64,000 bases of DNA. It comes from DB1 sp049323655. Its GTDB lineage: Bacteria; Desulfobacterota; Desulfobulbia; Desulfobulbales; SURF-16. A model generated the notes under the pieces. It ran no database searches. It was not told the origin of the DNA and saw nothing but the letters and a program-made list of their open reading frames with translations. Both the position numbers and the translations under genes were made by a program. The stretch is taken from contig JBMONO010000006.1 of assembly GCA_049323655.1 (NCBI GenBank), forward strand, positions 51,952 through 115,951, in the 5' to 3' direction. The first letter of the stretch is position 1; the number at the start of each line of letters is the position of its first letter. Shown here one piece after another: positions 1-6,843 of this stretch.

Positions 1-715
1 TGACGGTGCTGCCGTCGGCCAGTTCGGCGGCCAGATGGAGATAACGGTTGACAATGGGCCGGACAATCCCTCTGGCCTGGACCAGCCGGGAAAAGATATA
101 GATGACCGGATCGGGATGCCGCCGGTTTTCCAGATAGCCGGCAGTCAGAATAAGGTTGCCGACACTGGCGCCGCGCAGATCAAAATAGGCGGGCATGCGT
201 TGCTGAAAGGAGAAAAGATGATTGCGGATGATGCGACGGGTGGGGTGATGAATTTGTTTTACCAGTGGATGGACTCCCTGCACCATCTCACGAAATTCTG
301 CCGCCAGGACCGCCTCATCGGCCTCCTTGGCAAAACGGTAGGCAAAGAGCTCGTAAATCTCCGGATTACCAAGCAGGGTCTGGTCGGCAAGGTCCATGAG
401 CCGCGCCCGCAGATCGCCGATGGACAGCATCTGAAAGGCGCGGCGCAGCACCGCCGAACTGCCGCCTGAATCAAAGGCGGTGATGATATGGATGGAGTTG
501 TGGGTATAGTTTTTCAGCAGCCGGCTCAGGCCGCGCAACGCGCTGCCACCGCTGAAAAAGAGGAGACGCGGGCCAAGCTCCGGGGCCTTCACGTAGCGAG
601 CGAGTTTGATTCGATCCGGGATGACGATACGGCGTTGGACAGTCAGGGAGATTTCCACCGATTTTTCCATGCCCATCACCTCGACAGGGTCCGGCAACCA
701 GTGCGACGCCATCAT
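1..715 (-). CDS. GAK-system CofD-like protein (partial, C-terminus beyond left edge)
   Basis: This reading frame starts at ATG 713-715, overlapping the stop of the upstream kinase gene (ATGA), and runs open to the window edge, giving 238 codons without a stop. Near residues 50-60 it has a glycine-rich loop (FFSGGSALRGL) followed by a TAFDSGGSS stretch, the pattern of the CofD/YvcK fold that binds phospho-sugar or nucleotide substrates. True CofD makes the 2-phospholactyl bond of cofactor F420. In GAK clusters a divergent CofD-like protein of unknown substrate sits beside an HprK-like kinase and an ATP-grasp enzyme, exactly as here. The fold is well supported by the motifs; the reaction is unknown. 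It is the last gene visible of the leftward operon. Confidence 0.8.
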   Translation of the reverse strand, partial: MMASHWLPDPVEVMGMEKSVEISLTVQRRIVIPDRIKLARYVKAPELGPRLLFFSGGSALRGLSRLLKNYTHNSIHIITAFDSGGSSAVLRRAFQMLSIGDLRARLMDLADQTLLGNPEIYELFAYRFAKEADEAVLAAEFREMVQGVHPLVKQIHHPTRRIIRNHLFSFQQRMPAYFDLRGASVGNLILTAGYLENRRHPDPVIYIFSRLVQARGIVRPIVNRYLHLAAELADGSTV

Positions 716-1797
716 TGCTGCCCGAAAAATTCCAGACAGGCTCCGGTTGCGGCGGCAAAGTCCACCCCGCCGCTGATTTCAAGCACCGTAATGTCGGAGA
801 GCATGGCCAGGTAATTCGCCGGTGAATGATCGAGCACCCCGTCTGTCTCCTCCGGCAGAAAAAAAAGACCGGTTGACTTCATGAAGGCGGGCAGCAGATC
901 CTGCCGGGCGGCGAGATCAACCCGTTGCACCACGGATTTTCCTTTGTCCCGCCGCCAGTTGAGGATCACCAGGCCCCGCATCGGGGCGGAGAGGGCAAAA
1001 CGGTCGGCGCCGAAGGCCTCATTGATGAAGACGTCGTATTTGTGTTCGAGCTCCCACAGCTCCTCGGTCGGCAGAGCGGCGAAACGCCTTCTTTCATGGA
1101 GCGGGATGACCCGTTGCAGATCCGCGTTATGGAGGGCGGTGCCGGGATTGATCCGCGGCAGCTTGGCCACCCCGAACATGGTGGTCTGGTCTGTCTCCTT
1201 TTTCACCAGCAACCGGTCATTGCTGACAAAATGCGCGCCGCTGCTCATCAGATGCAGGGCCAGGGTCGATTTTCCCATGCCGGAGAAGCCGGCCAGGGCA
1301 AGCCCCTGTCCGGCCAGGGTGACCCCGGCGGCATGGCCGAGCAGGTAGCCCTGATGCAGCTTCCAGGCGATAAAACGGCTGTTGATGAAATTGACAATCT
1401 GATTTGGGTTGGCGCAGCAGGGCCCCACCGCCAGATGATCCTCGCCGCCGAAGAGAAAGACCATGCCGGTCAGCCGTTTGCGCACCACCCGGCCGTCCGC
1501 AAGATCAAGATACTCCTCCTTGATCTTGGTCTTGCCCGGATCAGGCTCCTTGATGACGAATGTTTCGCGAAAATGCGGTTCCGGCGCCTCATGCACCGTG
1601 ATCCTGATCATCGCCTTTTCCTCGTCCCGGACAACAAAGGGACGGAAATAATGTTCGAGATCAGCGATGAGCTTTGCCGCATTACAGCGCACCTCGATGG
1701 AGCAGCCGGCAAAAAGCAGTCGGATAACATGGCCGGTGGGGTAGCGATGACGGAACTCGCGGACCATCTCGTGACGGTTCAGTGGTGAGTGCTTCAT
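712..1797 (-). CDS. HprK-related kinase B (GAK system)
   Basis: A 361-residue protein with a clear P-loop at residues 170-178 (GFSGMGKST), followed by a segment like HPr kinase (SSGAHFVSNDRLLV). The long N-terminal half (residues 1-150) lacks the HPr kinase N-domain and is typical of HprK-related kinases rather than true HPr(Ser) kinase. No HPr gene is seen nearby. It overlaps the ATP-grasp gene upstream and the CofD-like gene downstream by 4 nt each, so the three are probably translationally coupled. The kinase fold is secure; its target (small molecule or protein) is not known from sequence. Confidence 0.85.
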   Translation of the reverse strand: MKHSPLNRHEMVREFRHRYPTGHVIRLLFAGCSIEVRCNAAKLIADLEHYFRPFVVRDEEKAMIRITVHEAPEPHFRETFVIKEPDPGKTKIKEEYLDLADGRVVRKRLTGMVFLFGGEDHLAVGPCCANPNQIVNFINSRFIAWKLHQGYLLGHAAGVTLAGQGLALAGFSGMGKSTLALHLMSSGAHFVSNDRLLVKKETDQTTMFGVAKLPRINPGTALHNADLQRVIPLHERRRFAALPTEELWELEHKYDVFINEAFGADRFALSAPMRGLVILNWRRDKGKSVVQRVDLAARQDLLPAFMKSTGLFFLPEETDGVLDHSPANYLAMLSDITVLEISGGVDFAAATGACLEFFGQQ

Positions 1798-2669
1798 TTC
1801 TCCACCCTCCGCCGGACATACTCGACATAGAGCCCGGCCGCATCGATATTGCGCGCCTCGAGAATACCCCGGAAGCCGCCAAAGGCGGAGACCTCGAACA
1901 CCATCGGACCGTCGCTGGTCTCCACCACGTCAACACAGGTAAAGTCGAGCCCGAACGGCGCCTGGGCCCGATAAGCCAGCTCGATGATCTCCGGTCCCGG
2001 ATCAACGGCCTCATACCTGCCGCCGGAGGCGGTGGTGGTATTCCAGGCATCATCCTGCTGGCAGCGGGCATAGGTCGTCATGTACTCGCCGCCGAGAAAA
2101 ACGACGCCGAGATCCCGACCGTTGAGATCGATTTTTTTCTGGATGTACATAATCTTGTTTTTCGCCTTGTATTCCTCGATGACACCCCTGGCGTTGTCCT
2201 CGGCCCGCAGGACAAACATACCGCGCGCCTTGGAGGTGTAGAGCGGCTTGAACACGGCCTCGCCATATTCCCGCACCGCCCGCAGGGCGCTGTCGACGTT
2301 TTCGGTGATGGTCAGGGGCGGCATGGGGATGTTGTTGACCTGCAGGGTAATGGTGCAGGACAGCCGGTCGAGCACCCGCATGATCCGCAGGGGATCGGAA
2401 AAGATCGGCATGCCACGGTCGGCAAGATAGCGCAGGATCTCCAGCCGGTCCATCAGGTCCGGTGAGTAACGGGAGCCGATCTTTTTGATGATGAGGGCGT
2501 CCAGGGCATTGAGTTCGAGACCGTTGCTCGTCACCCGGCCGCTGGGCAGATCGAGACAGATGCGATCCGGTTCGATGAAAATTCTTTCCCCGGTCATCCG
2601 GCCCACCGTATCGGCCAGCAGCTCCGACGACCAGCCGTTTTTTATTCCTATTACTCCTATTCTCGGCAT
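1794..2669 (-). CDS. GAK-system ATP-grasp enzyme
   Basis: A 291-residue RimK-like ATP-grasp protein. It begins MPRIGVIG with a pre-ATP-grasp domain and carries the metal- and ATP-binding stretches late in the chain (DFTCVDVVETSDGPMVFEV, around residues 245-265). ATP-grasp enzymes ligate a carboxylate to an amine or thiol through an acyl-phosphate; the substrate here is unknown. ATG 2669 is preferred because AAGGA lies 7 nt upstream. The in-frame ATGs at 2684 and 2687 have no ribosome site and lie at the edge of an intergenic repeat. It is the first of three tightly coupled genes with the kinase and the CofD-like protein. Confidence 0.83.
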   Translation of the reverse strand: MPRIGVIGIKNGWSSELLADTVGRMTGERIFIEPDRICLDLPSGRVTSNGLELNALDALIIKKIGSRYSPDLMDRLEILRYLADRGMPIFSDPLRIMRVLDRLSCTITLQVNNIPMPPLTITENVDSALRAVREYGEAVFKPLYTSKARGMFVLRAEDNARGVIEEYKAKNKIMYIQKKIDLNGRDLGVVFLGGEYMTTYARCQQDDAWNTTTASGGRYEAVDPGPEIIELAYRAQAPFGLDFTCVDVVETSDGPMVFEVSAFGGFRGILEARNIDAAGLYVEYVRRRVEK

Positions 2670-2687
2670 GAGTTTGTCCTTCATCAT

Positions 2688-2808
2688 TTATGATGATTTC
2701 GTAAAAGCTGAAAATCTGCCACAGAGACCACAGATGTAACTAATCATAATTAAAGATGTTTTCTATGTCCTCAGTGCGCTCTGTGGTGAAAAAAGACTTT
2801 TTCCGATT
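2688..2808 (-). repeat. Palindromic intergenic repeat, copy D
   Basis: Read on the minus strand this matches the copies at 10252-10382, 11474-11606 and 18866-18999: AAAAGTCTTTTTTCACC, then CACAGAGCGCAC, an AT-rich centre, then GTGGTCTCTGTGG and a TTTTCAG...ACGAAATCAT tail. The two arms are imperfect inverted repeats, so the element can fold as a long hairpin. It separates the PhoU-APH gene from the ATP-grasp gene within the same leftward cluster. Confidence 0.8.
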
Positions 2809-2899
2809 GTATCTTTCATGTACGGTTTTTCTGATCCGCTCCCTATACCTGTCGTGCAGGACATAAGGCCGGGCCGGACCGTCTCTTTCGTGCCAGGCA

Positions 2900-4546
2900 T
2901 CAGTAATACATGATGGCGGTTGGCAGCCGGAAACGCGTCCAGTCGGTGCCTTCGTGGGCCAGCACCTTTTCCAGCAGGAAATGGGCGCGCAAAAACATCT
3001 CGCGGGCAAACTTGGTATTGAGTTCAAAACGGGTCGAGGTGTAGAAGGAGCGGGCCAGAGCGAGGGCCATCCGCGCCTCGAAGGTGGCGTCTTCCTTTTC
3101 CCGGGCAAACTCCTCCGCCATTTCATACATCTTCTTGATCGTCCAGTTGAGCCGGTCGCGCAGCTGCAGCTTGAAGGCGGGCTGGCGGAAATTGGAGATA
3201 ATAAAGACCGAGACATCCTGGACATAGTCGGCATAGCGGGAGCGGTGCAGATCGATGAAATGAATGCGCTCCTTTATTGAGTTATAAAAAATATTGTTGA
3301 CGTTGAAATCGCCATGGATAAAGACGGTAAAGGGCGCCGGCAGCTCCTCCTCGATGAGCAGGCACTTGTCGAGGATCTGTTCAGTGGCATCGATCCGTCG
3401 CTGACCGATGTTCTGCTCCACCCGGTAGAACTCGGGATGGACCTGCAGAACGCTCTCCAGACGGCTCAAAATCTGCTCGACATAGTCGATCTTTCTCGCC
3501 CCCGGCCGCAGGGTGTGATTCCAGACCTCCCGCACCGTGGTCAGCAGCCGGATACAGGCGGCGCTCAACTCCTCGCGGTCGGAGGAGAGAATGACCTCCT
3601 CGTAGGTGCAGCAGGGAATGTATTCGAGCAGCAGGGAGGAGGTGTCGCCGGATTCCTGATAACTGAAAATCTTCGGCACCAGACCGGGAAAAATCTCCGT
3701 CCAGATCTCGATATTTTTCTTTTCGGCCCGGATCTTGTCACGGTTGCCTTCCTTGAAGATGCTGCTGGTGGACTGAGGGAGGAAATGCTCGCCCTGCTCG
3801 TGCTGGAGCTTGCGGATCCGGCAGCCGGATCGGCTGCCGAGAATGGAGGAAAAATCGACCTCGGACAGGGTGCCTCGATAGCCGCTCAAAGTCAGTGACT
3901 CCTCCAGGGCCTGAAACTGATCGATCTTGATCTTTTCCCCGAGGATGGCGAGCAGCAGGGCCTCGCCGATATTGAGCAGGGAATCGCCGATTCGCTCCAG
4001 ATAGCGAAAAATGAAAAGCACGGTGACCAGATCGCCGATATGCCTGCCCTCCCGCATTTCCTCCATGATCTTGACGAAATTTTCCTTGTAATAGGCGTCG
4101 ATCTGATGCTCGGAACGGCAGATCTGCAGGGAGGCGGCCAGATCGCTCTTCTTGAAGGCCGGAATGATTTTCGGCAAAAACTTCTGGATTTCGCTGAGGA
4201 TGATCCGGTAATTGAAGTTCTGGACAAAGGCGACATCGCTGAGATAGCCGACCTGACGGGCAATGTTGACGCAGAAATCGGCGATGCGTTCCAGATTAAC
4301 GGCGATGATATGGACCGCGTGAATGGAATCTGTTTCTTTCTTGCTGAGCGGGCTGCCGGCGGTCAGGATATCAAAGCACCACTTCTCGATGATGGTTTTC
4401 AGATTATCGATATAATCATCCTTGCAGATGATTTTCTGCAGATCCTCCTTGTCCCCGGCGGCCAGAAAATCGCTGATGGCATCAACCTGTTTGTCAACCT
4501 CCAGCACCAGGAAATTGAAATTTTCCTCCAGCCCGCGACACAGCAT
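2900..4546 (-). CDS. PhoU-like domain fused to APH-type phosphotransferase
   Basis: A 548-residue two-domain protein. Residues 1-210 are a PhoU-like helical repeat (signatures NLERIADFCVNIARQ and YLERIGDSLLNIGEA), the fold that regulates phosphate transporters and sensor kinases. After a basic linker, residues ~245-548 form an aminoglycoside-phosphotransferase/choline-kinase-like domain, with the catalytic loop HGDFNVNN at 411-418 and the metal-binding aspartate in FIDLH at about 432. Both catalytic motifs are intact, so it may be active. It starts at ATG 4546 behind a G-rich ribosome site. It lies in the GAK-like operon, suggesting a phosphotransfer step tied to that pathway; the substrate is unknown. 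Confidence 0.75.
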   Translation of the reverse strand: MLCRGLEENFNFLVLEVDKQVDAISDFLAAGDKEDLQKIICKDDYIDNLKTIIEKWCFDILTAGSPLSKKETDSIHAVHIIAVNLERIADFCVNIARQVGYLSDVAFVQNFNYRIILSEIQKFLPKIIPAFKKSDLAASLQICRSEHQIDAYYKENFVKIMEEMREGRHIGDLVTVLFIFRYLERIGDSLLNIGEALLLAILGEKIKIDQFQALEESLTLSGYRGTLSEVDFSSILGSRSGCRIRKLQHEQGEHFLPQSTSSIFKEGNRDKIRAEKKNIEIWTEIFPGLVPKIFSYQESGDTSSLLLEYIPCCTYEEVILSSDREELSAACIRLLTTVREVWNHTLRPGARKIDYVEQILSRLESVLQVHPEFYRVEQNIGQRRIDATEQILDKCLLIEEELPAPFTVFIHGDFNVNNIFYNSIKERIHFIDLHRSRYADYVQDVSVFIISNFRQPAFKLQLRDRLNWTIKKMYEMAEEFAREKEDATFEARMALALARSFYTSTRFELNTKFAREMFLRAHFLLEKVLAHEGTDWTRFRLPTAIMYY

Positions 4547-4559
4547 ATCCCCCCCGACC

Positions 4560-4829
4560 TCAGTTCGAAATGGTCATGGGGGTTGCGGAATCACACTTTT
4601 TATCCTTGCTTTCCACCCATGATATCTTGATGTTGAGTTTATTCATCCCGTCTTTTTTCTTGGCCCGCACCGTGAATTTCATCAGGTCGTCAAGCCGCAT
4701 GGAGATCTCGTCGCCATTCGACCTGAGGGTGATCGTCCCCTTTTCAATGGAATCGACCAGCGATTCCAGGTAGGTGCGGATTGTTCCGGCATCCTGCAAT
4801 GATTCGTAATTAAATTTCTGATTCGACAT
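4560..4829 (-). CDS. amphi-Trp domain protein
   Basis: An 89-residue soluble protein matching the amphi-Trp pattern: an N-terminal helical part, then alternating charged and hydrophobic strands ending in a conserved tryptophan (KISW). The start at ATG 4829 is chosen over an upstream in-frame ATG (4877) because AGGAGAG precedes it and because the longer version would run into the upstream gene. Amphi-Trp proteins recur beside GAK genes in sulfate-reducing bacteria; their biochemical role is not known. Two paralogues are encoded at 15558-15836 and 15903-16373. Confidence 0.72.
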   Translation of the reverse strand: MSNQKFNYESLQDAGTIRTYLESLVDSIEKGTITLRSNGDEISMRLDDLMKFTVRAKKKDGMNKLNIKISWVESKDKKCDSATPMTISN

Positions 4830-4869
4830 GGTTCCTCTCTCCTGTAGCCTGTCATGATTCCTTGTCACT

Positions 4870-6039
4870 TCAGCCATTCAGACGTGCCGCGTACTCATCA
4901 ATGATGTTGCCTCTGTCCATCTCGGCGACGATCAGTTTTTTCCGGATGGCCAGATCGTCCCAGACCGGCTGCACCCCGATCTCCCGGGCCATCTTCTGCT
5001 CATCCTGTTCGTCCGCCGGTTTGACCTTTTCCCCCATGTGAGTGTCATCGCCGGTGAAAACCAGAAGTCGCCGGGCAGACGGGCCAAGATGCCTGTTGCG
5101 GTTGATCACCGTGGTGATGAGAAAATCGGTGAACTCCCGGGACTGCGGATTCCACACCTCGTAGCCGTCAACATCGTATTCGGCCAGGAGAATCGGCCAG
5201 AACTGTTCAGGATGGGGAATGACGATGCCGCCGCCGAGGGAGCGCGCCTCCTCGATGATCTCCGAGGTGCGGTAAAAAAAGGCCGGAGAAAAATCCTTTT
5301 TCACCTCCAGCTTCACCGCCCGCAGAAAGGTCTGGGCCCGGTTGATAAAGGTGTTGCCGTACTCCTCCCGCAGGGTATTGAAAAAATCCCGCAACAGCTT
5401 GTTCTTGACGTTATCCTGGGGAATGGCGTCGAGATTTTCCTCAAGCAGGGTGTTGACCTTGGCCGTATGGATGCGGACGAATTCAATCAGCTGCTCGTCG
5501 GCCCCGGTTTCGGCGGCCGCCTTCTCCAGCCGCTCCGCCACCGGCCGGATGATGGTGTGAATAAAATCAAAAAGCTGGGAGGCCCGGTATTTGCGGGTAT
5601 GTTCGAGGGCGGCCCGCAACACCGAGGCATTGGCCAGGGCGGCGGTGCGGAAATGGAGCAGCAGCTGCACCTTGCGGTTAAAGCCGCGGGAATAACAGTC
5701 CACCTCGACCCCGCTGTAGTCGCCGTAACTCATCAGCACATTGTGCTGGGTGGGAATGATCAGCGATTTTTTCCTGTTGGGAAAGGTGGCGCAGATCCGC
5801 TGCTCGATGAGTTCCATCGGCACATATTCCGGATGCCAGTGGACGGCCAGCACCTCCTGCTGCCGCGGCAGGATAAGGGCCGGCGTCGTTACCAGATCAA
5901 TCTGCTCACCGGTCAGCTCAATGGAAACGACGTGAAAAAACCGTTCCCGATCCTTTTCCGTCACCTCTTCGGTCAGGCCGTCCCAGACCGGGACGGCCTC
6001 ATTTTCCGGCGATTTTTTTTTCACGAGTTTCATGGGCAT
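4870..6039 (-). CDS. PHP-like metallohydrolase candidate
   Basis: A 389-residue protein whose metal-ligand-like motifs come in PHP order: HWHPE near residues 67-71, GGGIVIPHPEQF and DVDGYEVWN in the C-terminal half, and GDDTHMG near residue 330. PHP-fold proteins are phosphoesterases, nucleases or metal-dependent hydrolases. The middle (residues 130-260) is helical and charged and matches nothing I recognise. It sits between the XXXCH protein and the amphi-Trp protein in the same leftward operon, so it probably serves the GAK pathway. The PHP assignment is a motif-based inference. Confidence 0.5.
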   Translation of the reverse strand: MPMKLVKKKSPENEAVPVWDGLTEEVTEKDRERFFHVVSIELTGEQIDLVTTPALILPRQQEVLAVHWHPEYVPMELIEQRICATFPNRKKSLIIPTQHNVLMSYGDYSGVEVDCYSRGFNRKVQLLLHFRTAALANASVLRAALEHTRKYRASQLFDFIHTIIRPVAERLEKAAAETGADEQLIEFVRIHTAKVNTLLEENLDAIPQDNVKNKLLRDFFNTLREEYGNTFINRAQTFLRAVKLEVKKDFSPAFFYRTSEIIEEARSLGGGIVIPHPEQFWPILLAEYDVDGYEVWNPQSREFTDFLITTVINRNRHLGPSARRLLVFTGDDTHMGEKVKPADEQDEQKMAREIGVQPVWDDLAIRKKLIVAEMDRGNIIDEYAARLNG

Positions 6040-6051
6040 CTGCTCGTCGTT

Positions 6052-6594
6052 TCATTTGTAGCGGGCATGACACTCCTTCTTCATCCCGCGCAGGACGGCA
6101 TACTGGGCGTTGACCGCCGCATAATCACCGGTGGCATAAAGCCGGCCAAACTCTTCGCTGGCCGCGCTGTAAGCCGGATAACAGTCGTCACCATAACCTG
6201 GATAGCCGACCATCAGCGCCGAATCGGCAAGAAAATTCTTTACCATGGCGGGTTCGGGCAATCTGCCCTCCGCCAGCATCGCGCCCATGGCCTTGAAGTT
6301 GCGGTCCATCCGTTTCTTGAAGGAAGTATACTTGCTCTGTTCAGCCCCTGCCTGGTCTGCATCAGGGCCATCGGCGCCGTCATCCGCCCCGTGCTTGATC
6401 TTGATCTTGAACTGAATAAACTCCCCCCGCCTTTTGAGGCCGATCTTCAATTTCTGGAATTCATCCAGACTGATATCAAGATCCTGCAAGGGTGAGCCGT
6501 TATTGCGCTCGATGGCATCTGCCATCGAGCGCAGGAAAGCGGCGGCCTCTATGACGGAAAACATTCTTTCCAGTTTGTGTGCCCGACCGGTCAT
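6052..6594 (-). CDS. GAK-system XXXCH protein
   Basis: A 180-residue protein with two parts. The N-terminal ~80 residues resemble an amphi-Trp-like module (LKIGLKRRGEFIQFKIKIKH). A helical C-terminal part ends in MKKECHARYK, the Cys-His ending that gives the XXXCH family its name. Those residues could bind heme or metal, but this is not shown. The start at ATG 6594 is chosen because CGGAG lies 5 nt upstream; the longer ORF from 6636 runs through that site. It is the first gene of the leftward operon. Confidence 0.72.
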   Translation of the reverse strand: MTGRAHKLERMFSVIEAAAFLRSMADAIERNNGSPLQDLDISLDEFQKLKIGLKRRGEFIQFKIKIKHGADDGADGPDADQAGAEQSKYTSFKKRMDRNFKAMGAMLAEGRLPEPAMVKNFLADSALMVGYPGYGDDCYPAYSAASEEFGRLYATGDYAAVNAQYAVLRGMKKECHARYK

Positions 6595-6843
6595 ATTTAC
6601 TCCGTGACAATTCTGATTGTAAGAAAAACGCACCATTCCGCTGTGCGAAGACTTTCAATTACAATACACCAAAAATAGCCCGGTGATTGTTAGATTCAGG
6701 TTAATTTTCCGTTAGCGTTTCATCCCGCCAGAACGGCCTGGAATCCGATCCGCACTGATAAAAAATTAACACAATCCTCACCAGATCCCGACACAGGGGA
6801 GATAAAGTGGGAATGCACCCACACCACACGGAGGATAATGTGC
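6595..6843. promoter_or_regulatory. Divergent promoter region between the GAK-like operon and the lipid-related operon
   Basis: About 250 bp separate two divergent operons. It holds AT-rich stretches (TTGTTAGATTCAGGTTAATT near 6686-6705 and AAAAAATTAACA near 6762-6773) that could carry promoters, and a GGAGG site at 6830-6834 for the rightward gene. No clear operator or structured RNA was found. Confidence 0.4.

Noticed and set aside
4560..4877. Longer start (ATG 4877) for the amphi-Trp gene
   Set aside because: It overlaps the upstream gene and lacks a ribosome site; ATG 4829 has AGGAGAG just upstream.
5038..6495. Rightward 485-codon ORF over the GAK-type operon
   Set aside because: Antisense shadow of the PHP-like and XXXCH genes, which have matching motifs and ribosome sites.
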